Assembly (NCBI RefSeq): GCF_000802245.2
Contig: NZ_CP021080.1
Coordinates: 5,890,001 to 5,954,000, forward strand
Direction of reading: 5' to 3'
Length of the DNA stretch: 64,000 bases
Source: Streptomyces pluripotens
Lineage (GTDB): Bacteria > Actinomycetota > Actinomycetes > Streptomycetales > Streptomycetaceae
Part shown: positions 42,452-50,033 of the stretch, one piece after another
How positions within the stretch are numbered: the stretch's first letter is position 1
Layout of the letters: every line of letters starts with the position of its first letter
The notes under the pieces: generated by a model
The model's database searches: none
The model's input: only the letters and a program-made list of their open reading frames with translations
What the model was told of the DNA's origin: nothing
Position numbers and translations under genes: made by a program

Positions 42452-43267
42452 CAGAAACGACTCGCCGACCTCGGGTCGCAGCCCGTCCGGCCGTCCGGTG
42501 AAGTAGCGCTCGGTGAGGTCCGCCGTCGAGAGGTGCCGCACCTCGTGGAACCCGGCCGCGCGCGCCAGTTGGAGCATCTCCTCGGCGGTGAAGCAACTGC
42601 GGAACCGGATCGGGTACCGCGGTTTCCCGCCACTGGCGGCGACGGTCTCGGGCGGCAGCAGGAAGGTCATGGCGAAGGCAGAGCCCTGGGCGGTCTGCGC
42701 CGCCTTGGCCAGGGTGTCCGCGACCGCGTCCTTGGTGAGGTACATGCTGACTCCGGTGCTGGCCAGCACCGCCGGCCGGTCCAGGTCGAAGCCGGCCTCG
42801 ATCAGCCGCCCCCACCAGTCCTCGTCCTTCTCGAAATCGACCGGTACCATCCGCAGCCATTCGGGTACGCCGTAGCCGAGCTCGCTCAGCCGCTGCCGCT
42901 TCCATTCCTGCGGGCCGTACTGGTCGATCTCGAACACCCTCATTTCGGCTGCGAGTTCCGGATGCCGCTGGGCGAAGGTGTCCAGACCGGCGCCGAGGAT
43001 CACGTACTGCCGGACGCCATCGGAGAACCGGTCGGCGACCAGGTCCTCCACGAACCGCGCCCGGGCGACGACGCCCGCGCGGAAGCCGCTGGTGGCGTTC
43101 TTCCCCATGTCGGGACGGCGGTGCCAGTTCGCGCCGGGCGCGACGAGTTCCAGGCCGATCTCGTCCTGAAGGACATGCGGGGGCTCGTCGACCTGGGCGT
43201 GCATGGCCCGCCACAGGGCCACTCGTACGGCTGTCGACTCCGGTGCGACGGTTCGCTGGGCGGGCAT
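42437..43267 (-). CDS. LCM-family SAM methyltransferase, copy 4
   Basis: 276 residues from ATG 43267. Same family as copies 1-3: VRVALWRAMHAQVDEPPHVLQDE, RFVEDLVADRF, QYVILGAGLDTFAQRHPE, STGVSMYLTKDA. The last segment FRSCFTAEEMLQLARAAGF aligns with the C-terminal helix of the others. An upstream GTG at 43303 is less likely. It converges on the exporter with overlapping 3' ends, so expression of the two may interfere. This copy is the most isolated, 24 kb from copy 3. Confidence 0.87.
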   Translation of the reverse strand: MPAQRTVAPESTAVRVALWRAMHAQVDEPPHVLQDEIGLELVAPGANWHRRPDMGKNATSGFRAGVVARARFVEDLVADRFSDGVRQYVILGAGLDTFAQRHPELAAEMRVFEIDQYGPQEWKRQRLSELGYGVPEWLRMVPVDFEKDEDWWGRLIEAGFDLDRPAVLASTGVSMYLTKDAVADTLAKAAQTAQGSAFAMTFLLPPETVAASGGKPRYPIRFRSCFTAEEMLQLARAAGFHEVRHLSTADLTERYFTGRPDGLRPEVGESFLLATT

Positions 43268-43421
43268 GACGTTCTCGCTCTCGGTCCGTGGATCACCGAT
43301 CACGTGGGGCAGGCACGTGCGCCTGCACCGTCCGTGATGGGTGGTTCCACCCTGCCCGGGTCGGTGTTCCGGCCGCCTCCCATCTCGCCCCCCATCCCCC
43401 CGCGTTCACCCGATGGGATGA

Positions 43422-43455
43422 CGCTCCTCCGCTCCTGCGCGGGAGCGGAGGAGCG
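43422..43455 (-). terminator. Hairpin terminator after the DoxX gene
   Basis: A perfect 14-base repeat (43422-43435 with 43442-43455; the 6-base loop reads TGCGCG) starting about six bases beyond the DoxX stop on the minus strand. Confidence 0.8.
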
Positions 43456-43460
43456 CGAGA

Positions 43461-43952
43461 TCACTTCTGCTCGTCGCGGAACAGACGCCACACGGTCGTC
43501 CCGGTGGCAGCGCCGAGCACGAGGGCGCCCAGCCCCCAGACGGGACCCGTCCGCTCGCGGCCGAGCGCGTGGTCGACGGAGAGCGGCCCCGGGCCGTCCC
43601 AGGCCAGGCAGGCCGCTGCCGTGGCGAGGACCAGCGGGTACTCGTAGCCCCCGTTCTCGGCCCACAGGCCCTCCCGCCGGTGCACGGCTGCCGCGTTGAC
43701 CATCTCCCCGATGAGGGCGGACGCGGCCAGTGGGGTAGCGGTCCCGGTCACCAGGCCCACGCCCGCGGTCAGTTCGGTGACTCCGGCCAGGGCGGCCATC
43801 GCTCGGCCGTTGCGGTACCCGAACGACTCGAAGTTCTCCGCCGTCCGCTCGCGGCCTGCACCGCCGAACCAGCCGAACAGCTTCCGGCCGCCGAAGCCGA
43901 TGGCCAGTCCACCGACGATGCCCCTCATGACCAACCGGCCCGTACCTGCCAT
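43461..43952 (-). CDS. DoxX-family small membrane protein
   Basis: 163 residues with about four hydrophobic helices: RLVMRGIVGGLAIGFGGRKLF, ALAGVTELTAGVGLVTG, PLVLATAAACLAW and VWGLGALVLGAATGTTVW. The FGGxKLFGWFGG and ENFESFGYRNG segments are typical of DoxX relatives, which are associated with oxidative stress defence and quinone handling in actinobacteria. ATG 43952 has GGAAGGA upstream. A pair of GCTAGC octamers sits at 44041-44056 in its promoter region, the same repeat as at the RHH and exporter genes. A protective role in a producer of a redox-cycling quinone is plausible. Confidence 0.8.
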   Translation of the reverse strand: MAGTGRLVMRGIVGGLAIGFGGRKLFGWFGGAGRERTAENFESFGYRNGRAMAALAGVTELTAGVGLVTGTATPLAASALIGEMVNAAAVHRREGLWAENGGYEYPLVLATAAACLAWDGPGPLSVDHALGRERTGPVWGLGALVLGAATGTTVWRLFRDEQK

Positions 43953-44040
43953 CGCCGTCCTTCCGTCCTCCCGGCCGCGCCGGGCATCGAGACATCCGCC
44001 GTACGCCGTACGCCGACCGCCGGCGACCGGAGGCTGTTTT

Positions 44041-44056
44041 GCTAGCATTCTAGCCT
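44041..44056 (-). promoter_or_regulatory. Tandem octamer site upstream of DoxX
   Basis: Two octamers, GCTAGCAT and TCTAGCCT (plus strand), which contain TAGAAT on the minus strand as a good -10 element about 90 bases before the DoxX start. They match the operator units at 12659 and 13534. A clear -35 is not seen. Confidence 0.5.
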
Positions 44057-44083
44057 CTGGGACTCCGTAAGCCTGGTGGGCCC

Positions 44084-44118
44084 GGTGTGCGAGTGGGGGG
44101 ATTTCCCACTCGCACACC
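44084..44118. terminator. Large hairpin after the HpaB-like gene (StrR-box-like spacing)
   Basis: A perfect 12-base repeat GGTGTGCGAGTG-N11-CACTCGCACACC, 10 bases past the HpaB-type stop. Position argues for a terminator. The 11-base spacer GGGGGATTTCC and the core CGAGTGGGG resemble the StrR-type boxes closely, so an operator role for the DoxX direction cannot be excluded. Confidence 0.6.
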
Positions 44119-44128
44119 GCCGTGGCCG

Positions 44129-45691
44129 CTACGCCGACGGCTGGCTCTTGGCCGGGTACATCCCGGTGAGCGGCTTGGTCGGCGGAGGAGGGGGCGCCAT
44201 TTCCAGCACCTCGGGTGAGAGCGGGATGTCCAGGCTCCGGTCCGAACCGGCCAGCGCCCGCTCGACCGTCCGGTGGATCTCCGTCTTGTCCGCGCCCAGG
44301 TAGAGTCCGGCGGTCAGCCGCACCGGGTCGCCGCTGTAGTAGTTCACGTACTGCATGAGCCGCTGGCCGAACCCGTCGCCGGCCACGTCCCAGGCAAGTT
44401 TGAACAGCCGGACCCGCTCCTGCGCCGGGATGCCCGGACGACCCCGTACGAACCGGTCGATGAACGGGCGCAGCTCCTCGTTGGCGAAGTCCCCGCTGGA
44501 CGGCGCGTAGAAGAAGTTGCCCGCCGCGAGGATCTGGATGACCTCGACCATCCGGCGGTGCGTCGGTGCGGTCTGCATGAGGAACGCCATCATTCCCGGC
44601 ATGTACGGCACCCAGGTGCCGTCCCGCAACGGCGCGGCCAGGGCCTCGGCGCCGTAGAACAGCGTCCGCAGGGTTTCGAGCCGGGAGACCAGGTCGCCGA
44701 GCTTCTCCTGGACGTGCAGGAAGCCGTCGATCCCGGTCGCGTCGGCGATCTTCGTCGCGATGCCGCACAGTAGCTCCGACGAGGCCAGGCTCCGGGCGCC
44801 GTTGACCACCAGGACGCTCGGATCGTTGCCGAGCACTCGGTTGACCAGGTCCCGGCTGCCAGGTCGGCCGTCGACGACGACCCGGTCCCAGGGGACCAGC
44901 ACATCGTCGAAGACGGCGATGCAGTCCATTTCCTCGAACCGGCTGCTGAGCGGATGGTCGAACTCCGTCCGGCCGGCCGGTGCCACCGGCTCGCGGCAGA
45001 TGAACTTCAACCCCGGTGTGTCGATGGGGATGGCGAACACCACCGCGTAGTCGTCGTCGCCCGGGGCGATGCCTCCGAAGGGGACGACCACGAGCTCCTC
45101 CGCGAACGGCGCCATGGTGCTGAGCATCTTCGCGCCACGGACGACGATTCCCCCGTCGGTCTCCCGCACCTTCCCCAGGTGAAGAAACGGGTCCTCCTGC
45201 TGGGCGGAGGTCTTCGACCGGTCGATCGCCGGGTTGATCAGCACATGGGTCAGGAAGAGATCGTTGTCCCGCACGTGCTCGTAGTACCGGCGCGCGTTCT
45301 CGCCGAACCGCTCGTCCAGTTCACCGAAGACCGGGGCGTTGGTGTTCCAGCCCAGGACGAACGCGTTCATGAAGTCCGGCGACCGGCCCATCATCCCGAA
45401 GGTGTGGTCGGCCCGGAGCTTGAAGTGCCGCCGCTTGGCGACCAGGTCCTCCTTGCTCCGGCACGGCTGGAAGGAGCGCGACAGCCGTTCACCCGTCGTG
45501 GGGGACACATAGGTGCAGACGTCGACGTAGCGCGGGTCCAGTTGGAGGTCGTACTGCTCCGCGATGGTCCGCAACGGGCCGGCGAAGACCGGTTCCTCGG
45601 TGACGTGCGCGATGCGGCGGCCGTTGAGATATATCTCCGGGTTGAGCGACTTCAGGTGGTCGAGGTACTGCTTCCCCGTGCGTGCGGGCAC
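44129..45691 (-). CDS. Two-component FADH2-dependent aromatic hydroxylase, HpaB family
   Basis: 520 residues, typical for 4-hydroxyphenylacetate 3-monooxygenase oxygenase components. Recognisable parts: MPARTGKQYLDHLKSLNPEIYLNGRRI at the start, HFKLRADHTFGMMGRSPDFMNAFVLGW, VRGAKMLSTMAPFAEELVVVPF, and DDVLVPWDRVVVDGRPGS. These enzymes ortho-hydroxylate phenols with reduced FAD supplied by a partner. GTG 45691 follows AAGGAGG. The flavoprotein gene 38 bases upstream is a candidate reductase. In the pathway it could add a hydroxyl to the aminophenol ring on the way to the quinone or to the phenyl catechol methylated later. Confidence 0.9.
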   Translation of the reverse strand: MPARTGKQYLDHLKSLNPEIYLNGRRIAHVTEEPVFAGPLRTIAEQYDLQLDPRYVDVCTYVSPTTGERLSRSFQPCRSKEDLVAKRRHFKLRADHTFGMMGRSPDFMNAFVLGWNTNAPVFGELDERFGENARRYYEHVRDNDLFLTHVLINPAIDRSKTSAQQEDPFLHLGKVRETDGGIVVRGAKMLSTMAPFAEELVVVPFGGIAPGDDDYAVVFAIPIDTPGLKFICREPVAPAGRTEFDHPLSSRFEEMDCIAVFDDVLVPWDRVVVDGRPGSRDLVNRVLGNDPSVLVVNGARSLASSELLCGIATKIADATGIDGFLHVQEKLGDLVSRLETLRTLFYGAEALAAPLRDGTWVPYMPGMMAFLMQTAPTHRRMVEVIQILAAGNFFYAPSSGDFANEELRPFIDRFVRGRPGIPAQERVRLFKLAWDVAGDGFGQRLMQYVNYYSGDPVRLTAGLYLGADKTEIHRTVERALAGSDRSLDIPLSPEVLEMAPPPPPTKPLTGMYPAKSQPSA

Positions 45692-45729
45692 GACGTCCTC
45701 CTTGTCGGGCGGTGGGCGGGAATTGCGGC

Positions 45730-46389
45730 TCAGCCGAGGGAAGCTCTCTCGCGCAGGGCGAGGTTGCGGCCCGCCGCGCAGGCCTGCTCCTCGGCGGCGA
45801 TCCGGGTGCGCGCGGCCAACTCGGTGAACCGGTCCAGCGCCGGATCGACCCCGACAAGGGTCAACTCCCTTTCCACAACGGTAAGTTCGAGATCCCAGAC
45901 ATCGCTGAAAATACGGCGCATCCAGCCGATGGCGTGGTCCCAGCCGTCCCGCGGGGTCCCCGGCCCGTAGGCGCCGCCCCGGGCGGTCACCAGCACCGCC
46001 GGCCTGCCCGTCAGCGGTTTGTCCCCGCCCGGGGCCATTCGCGGATCGGTGAGCACCAGGTCCACCCAGGCCTTCAGATGCTGGGAGACGCCGAAGTTGT
46101 ACAGCGGCGCCGCACAGAGCACGGCGTCGGCGGCGACCAGTTCGTCGGTGAGCGCCGCGGCCAGCACCAGGGCGTCCCGCTGCTCGGGAGTGTGCCGGTC
46201 CGGGGGAGTGAACCGGGTCGACACCGCAGCGGACCAGGCGGTCGGTGGCAGCGGGGTCTCACCGAGGTGGCGCCGGACCACCGGCGCGCCCGGGGTCGCA
46301 GCGCGCCACTCCTGTTCCACGAGGTCGGCGAGCGCGACGGTGCTGGATCGGGTGCCGAGGATGCTGGTGTCCAGCCGGAAGAGAGACAT
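45730..46389 (-). CDS. FMN-dependent NADH-azoreductase-like flavoprotein
   Basis: 219 residues from ATG 46389. Flavodoxin-like fold with LFRLDTSILGTRSSTVALADLVEQ (FMN phosphate region), CAAPLYNFGVSQHLKAWVDLVLTD, and VLVTARGGAYGPGTPRDGWDHA, matching AzoR enzymes. AzoR-type proteins reduce azo, quinone and nitroso compounds with NADH. In operon with the HpaB-type oxygenase it may supply reduced flavin. In this cluster, where nitrous acid is made, it is also a candidate to reduce a C-nitroso or azo group to the amine (inference). The promoter faces StrR-type box 3. Confidence 0.88.
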   Translation of the reverse strand: MSLFRLDTSILGTRSSTVALADLVEQEWRAATPGAPVVRRHLGETPLPPTAWSAAVSTRFTPPDRHTPEQRDALVLAAALTDELVAADAVLCAAPLYNFGVSQHLKAWVDLVLTDPRMAPGGDKPLTGRPAVLVTARGGAYGPGTPRDGWDHAIGWMRRIFSDVWDLELTVVERELTLVGVDPALDRFTELAARTRIAAEEQACAAGRNLALRERASLG

Positions 46390-46566
46390 CACGAACTCCG
46401 GAGGTCGGGTGTGTGCGGGCGTGCCGGGAACATCAGCGCCCCCGCCTGCGGCGCTCTCGAGCGGCTGGAGGCGGTCGACCGGTGTTTTCCTGCGCAGGCC
46501 GATGCCCTGTCCGAGAATCTTCGGGAATCCGATGCCTGTCAATGACGGCGGGACGGCCCAAGGGTA

Positions 46567-46597
46567 TGTCCGACTGGGAATTCTCCCCAGTCGGACA
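46567..46597. promoter_or_regulatory. StrR-type operator box 3 (azoreductase-HpaB / Rieske divergent promoter)
   Basis: TGTCCGACTG-GGAATTCTCCC-CAGTCGGACA: perfect 10-base arms with an 11-base spacer, the best of the three boxes. It lies centrally in the 319-base divergent promoter between genes starting at 46389 (minus) and 46709 (plus). Confidence 0.9.
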
Positions 46598-46708
46598 AGC
46601 GGGCCGGCGCTTCGCTGATCATTGACGTTGAACTCACACGGTTGCCACAATCATCACTCATCTTGTGCGGGCATGCCGGCATTCATGTGCCCATATGGAG
46701 GTTGCAGC

Positions 46709-47983
46709 ATGAAGTTGAGCCCGGATTTGCACACCGATCTCGCCACGGGGGTGGTGGACCGGGACATCTACACAAGCGAGAAGATCTTCGCGTTGGAGAA
46801 AGAGAGGATATTCACCCGGACTTGGAATTATGCCTGCACGACCCGTGATCTGAAAAAGCCCGGCGACTACTTCACGGTTTCCATCGCCGACCAGCCGGTG
46901 CTCGTGGTGCGGGACAATGGCGGGGAGATCCGCGCCTTCCACAACGCCTGCACCCACCGCGGCGCGATCCTGACCGGCGAGCGGTGCGGCAACCAGGGCC
47001 AGGTACTCAAGTGCATGTACCACGCCTGGGCGTTCAATCTGAAGGGCGACCTCGTCGGGGTGCCCTACGAGGAGGGCTACGGACAGGACTTCGACCGTGG
47101 TGCGCACGGCCTGAAGCCGGTGCACTGCGACACCTTCCACGACCTGGTCTTCGTCGCGCTGCGTCCGAGGGTGCCGTCACTCACCGACTTCCTCGGCGAG
47201 ATGACCGACTACCTCGCGCCGTATGTGCAGGGCATCGAGCCGATCGGCCGCAACAGCTGGATCTACCAGGGCAACTGGAAGTTCTGGCACGAGAACTTCC
47301 GTGACGACTACCACGCCGAATTCACCCACCGCAGCATCCGCGACCTGCTGGCCGGCACCGCCGCACGTGGCTGGAACTGGGGCGCGGCGCCCGGGCACTC
47401 GGTCCTCCAGTGGGCCTTCCCTCCCCTCGACCCGCCGAAGTACGCCCGCGCCCTGCAGCGCTTCAGCGGAGTGGACTTCTCGGACGGCACCATGCCGGTC
47501 GGCTGGAACAGCATGCTCGCCCAGGGGCCGCCCGGCCCGCCCGAGGGGTTCGAGGGCGCCGAACCGCCGGAGATCCGGCAGGAAGTGCTCGCGCTCTTCC
47601 CCAACCTCGACATCCAGCCCGGCCCCAAGGACACGCCGCGCGGTATGAAGGCGGGGTACATCCAGACGGTCACCCCGCTCGGCGTCGATCGCGCCCGGGT
47701 CGACATCACCGTCTACTCAGACATCGAGGACGACGAGGCGACGCGGCAGGAGCTGCTGGAGAACCTCGCCGACACCCAGGGTTCGTGGGGCAAGCTCAGC
47801 TGCGACGACACCGAGGCAGCCACCCGCTGCCAGATCGGAGTGCGCGGAGAGGGTGGCCGGTACAACCTCTTCACCCGCGGGGTCGCACCCGGCCGGGGCG
47901 GCGAGGGCGCCGATGTCAGGGACGAGTACTCGCAGCGCGAGTTCTTCCGGGTCTACCAGCAGTACCTCCAGGACGAGTCGTGA
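46709..47983 (+). CDS. stnB1: Rieske dioxygenase large subunit (StnB1-like)
   Basis: 424 residues from ATG 46709, GGAGG at seven bases. Rieske cluster ligands: CTHRGA near residue 89 and CMYHAW near 110. Mononuclear iron site: ENFRDDYHAEFTH near residue 205 gives Asp-x2-His-x4-His, the family facial triad. Streptonigrin StnB1/StnB2 cleave the indole N-C bond of lavendamycin methyl ester, opening the beta-carboline to the biaryl. The coupled small subunit and ferredoxin behind it, together with the beta-carboline module, support that assignment. Controlled from the box-3 promoter. Confidence 0.88.
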   Translation: MKLSPDLHTDLATGVVDRDIYTSEKIFALEKERIFTRTWNYACTTRDLKKPGDYFTVSIADQPVLVVRDNGGEIRAFHNACTHRGAILTGERCGNQGQVLKCMYHAWAFNLKGDLVGVPYEEGYGQDFDRGAHGLKPVHCDTFHDLVFVALRPRVPSLTDFLGEMTDYLAPYVQGIEPIGRNSWIYQGNWKFWHENFRDDYHAEFTHRSIRDLLAGTAARGWNWGAAPGHSVLQWAFPPLDPPKYARALQRFSGVDFSDGTMPVGWNSMLAQGPPGPPEGFEGAEPPEIRQEVLALFPNLDIQPGPKDTPRGMKAGYIQTVTPLGVDRARVDITVYSDIEDDEATRQELLENLADTQGSWGKLSCDDTEAATRCQIGVRGEGGRYNLFTRGVAPGRGGEGADVRDEYSQREFFRVYQQYLQDES

Positions 47984-48504
47984 GCAGCCCGACGACGGAA
48001 GGAAGGCGCGACGCCACCGTGCCCACAGCGATCACGACCTCACCCGGCCTGCGTAGCGAGGTCGAGGACCATTACGTGTCCTACGCCTTGACGATGGACG
48101 ACAAGCGTCCCAACGACTGGGTCGACCGGTTCCTCGACACCGGGCTGTACGCCGTCGGCACGTACAACAACGTCTCGACGACCGGCATGTGGTGGTACAC
48201 GGACCGGGGCCTGGGCGCTCTGAAGGAGCGCGCCGCCTACATGAACGGCTATCTGCGCCACAACCCGACCCGGACCCTGCACACCGTCACCAACGTGCGC
48301 GCCCGGGAGACCGAGGACGGCCGGATCAAGGCCGAGGCATATGTCGTCCTGTACGTCTCCGACCGCTCCGAGCCGTCCCGCTTCCACGTCTGCGGCCGGT
48401 ACGACGACCTTCTCGCCCGGACGGACGACGGACTCCGCTTCGCCGAGCACCGGGTCGTCCTCGACGCCGAGACCCTGCCCGGCAACATGGGCGTGCTGCT
48501 CTGA
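47980..48504 (+). CDS. stnB2: Rieske dioxygenase small subunit (StnB2-like)
   Basis: 174 residues if GTG 47980 is used, which overlaps the large subunit stop (GTGA); GTG 48019 would give 161. Cone-shaped alpha-plus-beta fold typical of beta subunits: VEDHYVSYALTMDDKRPNDWVDRFLDTGLYAVGTY, then TRTLHTVTNVRARETEDGRIKAEAYVVLYVSDR and GRYDDLLARTDDGLRFAEHRVVLDA, which is the characteristic end. It has no redox centre and stabilises the oxygenase hexamer. The stop overlaps the ferredoxin start (TGATG). Confidence 0.85.
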   Translation: MSSPTTEGRRDATVPTAITTSPGLRSEVEDHYVSYALTMDDKRPNDWVDRFLDTGLYAVGTYNNVSTTGMWWYTDRGLGALKERAAYMNGYLRHNPTRTLHTVTNVRARETEDGRIKAEAYVVLYVSDRSEPSRFHVCGRYDDLLARTDDGLRFAEHRVVLDAETLPGNMGVLL

Positions 48505-48776
48505 TGCCACCGCACCGGGAGCCGGGCGGGAAGAGCCGGGTGGCGTCCGTCGAGGTGGATCTGACCCGTTGCGCGGGGTACGGCCTCTGCGTGGACGCAG
48601 CTCCCGAGGTCTTCCGGATGAGCGAGGTCGCGGAGGTCGCCGAGGTGCTGCGGCCCGAGCCCGGACCCGAATTGACCGATTCCGTACGCGAAGCGGCGCG
48701 GGCCTGCCCGGCCCATGCGGTGTTCCTGTTCAAGGATCAGCCACCGGGCCCGGACGGAGACGAGCCGACGGGGTGA
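48504..48776 (+). CDS. Small ferredoxin with three cysteines ([3Fe-4S] type)
   Basis: 90 residues. VEVDLTRCAGYGLCVDAAPEVF and later ARACPAHAVFL give Cys-x5-Cys and a Cys-Pro, the three-cysteine pattern of actinobacterial [3Fe-4S] ferredoxins; the fourth ligand position is occupied by Tyr/Gly. These usually feed P450s, so it may serve both the P450 at 9795 and the Rieske enzyme. ATG 48504 overlaps the small-subunit stop, so it is stoichiometric with the oxygenase. The matching reductase is likely the one at 15992, 32 kb away. Confidence 0.88.
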   Translation: MPPHREPGGKSRVASVEVDLTRCAGYGLCVDAAPEVFRMSEVAEVAEVLRPEPGPELTDSVREAARACPAHAVFLFKDQPPGPDGDEPTG

Positions 48777-48827
48777 GTGGCCGCCCGGCCGCCCGGTCTC
48801 CGCTCGACACCGGCGAGGCCGTGTCCT

Positions 48828-48859
48828 GCCCGATGGCACCCGCACCCGTGCCATCGGGC
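48828..48859. terminator. Hairpin after the Rieske operon
   Basis: Perfect 12-base arms (48828-48839 with 48848-48859), 8-base loop, 52 bases past the ferredoxin stop. Confidence 0.75.
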
Positions 48860-48889
48860 TTGTGCGTTCGGCACCGCGCCCGACACCGG

Positions 48890-48931
48890 AGCCTTCGAGC
48901 CCGGTGCCCCGAGGCGCGGTACTCGAAGGCT
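48890..48931. terminator. Second hairpin between convergent operons
   Basis: 10-base arms AGCCTTCGAG/CTCGAAGGCT with a 22-base GC-rich loop, about 46 bases past the esterase stop on the minus strand; probably terminates that gene. Confidence 0.6.
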
Positions 48932-48977
48932 GCGGGTCAGCGATGACCCTCCTCGCGATCCGGGAGCCGAAAAGCTG

Positions 48978-50033
48978 TCAGCACCGTCCGACGACCCGAT
49001 CCAGCCAGGACCTGACCGCCCGCTGGTAGACGCCGGTGTTCGGCGCGAGGTTCAGCCCGTGTCCGGCGTTCGGGAGCAGGAACGCGTCGAAGCTGGGTGC
49101 GGAGCTCCAGAACGGTGCCTCCTGAGCGCGCAGGGCCGCCGTCGACGTGCAGTCCTCGTAACCGTCACCGCACATCAGCGGGTCGTGGTCGCCGAGGGCG
49201 AACATGACCGGGACGTCGATCGCCTTGCTGACCGAGGGATCGGTGATGAGTGGATCGCTCGCCTCGCTGAAGACGTTGGCGTCCTTGGTGAGTTCGTCCG
49301 TGACGAGCACACCCCAGTCCATCGGCTGGTCGGCGTAGAAGACGGTCTCGCGGCTGCCCGGCTTGGTGGTGGCGTAGCCGGCGTCGTACCGGTGCCGGCC
49401 GCCGAGCACGGGGTCGGTGTTCGGATCCTGCCCGTTCGCGATGATCGCCTGTGTGCCCGCCGGGTTGTTGTAGTGACCCAAGGCGGTGATCAGCAGTGCG
49501 TCGACGTCGTGGAACGTCGATGCCTCGATCTCCGACACCGCGGAGCCGAGGGAGTAACCGGCCATCACCACCTTGCTGAACCTGGTGCCGCCTATTCGGC
49601 CGGCCCGCAGGTCCTGTACGACCTTGTGCATGTGGCCGGCCTCGACGGTCAGGTTCAACTGGGAGCTGGGCGGGACGGTGCTGTCACCGGTGCCGAGCCG
49701 GTCGACGACGAAGGTGGCGTACCCGGCCCGGTTCAGCATCCGACTGAATGAGTAAGTGTCTGGTTTGTAGGGAAAGTCCCAGTAGTTATGGTTGTAGGTC
49801 GCGCCATGCACCATCGTCACCACAGTGCTGGGCCGCCAGCCGGCCGGGCGGCACAACTCGCCCCACATGTGTCCGGTCCCCGAGCCCAGGGGGACGTCGA
49901 CGGTGGTGGCCTGGCAGACCGGGGTGGTGAGTTCGGCGGCGGGAGCGGAACCCGCGACGCCGGCCGAGAAGAGCGTCACCGCGGCGCACACCGCCGCGAC
50001 GTTCCGTAATGCGGAGACAGTCCGCTTCTTCAT
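48978..50033 (-). CDS. stnA: Secreted alpha/beta hydrolase, methylesterase (StnA-like)
   Basis: 351 residues from ATG 50033 (GAGGG upstream). The first about 33 residues form a signal peptide: MKKR, a hydrophobic core, then SAPAAE. The hydrolase fold shows VTMVHGATYNHNYWDFPY (oxyanion region), nucleophile Ser161 in AGYSLGS, acid Asp284 in GDHD, and His325 in NAGHGLN. StnA removes the carboxyl methyl ester late in streptonigrin formation, and the triad spacing (123 and 41 residues) agrees with my recollection of StnA. The signal peptide implies the ester is cleaved outside the cytoplasm. Cluster boundary gene. Control is probably by its own promoter in the AT-poor region upstream. Confidence 0.85.
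   Translation of the reverse strand: MKKRTVSALRNVAAVCAAVTLFSAGVAGSAPAAELTTPVCQATTVDVPLGSGTGHMWGELCRPAGWRPSTVVTMVHGATYNHNYWDFPYKPDTYSFSRMLNRAGYATFVVDRLGTGDSTVPPSSQLNLTVEAGHMHKVVQDLRAGRIGGTRFSKVVMAGYSLGSAVSEIEASTFHDVDALLITALGHYNNPAGTQAIIANGQDPNTDPVLGGRHRYDAGYATTKPGSRETVFYADQPMDWGVLVTDELTKDANVFSEASDPLITDPSVSKAIDVPVMFALGDHDPLMCGDGYEDCTSTAALRAQEAPFWSSAPSFDAFLLPNAGHGLNLAPNTGVYQRAVRSWLDRVVGRC

Noticed and set aside
42451..42456. GCTAGC near the end of LCM copy 4, and another at 63088
   Set aside because: Single occurrences inside coding sequence without an 8-base tandem neighbour; not counted as RHH operators.
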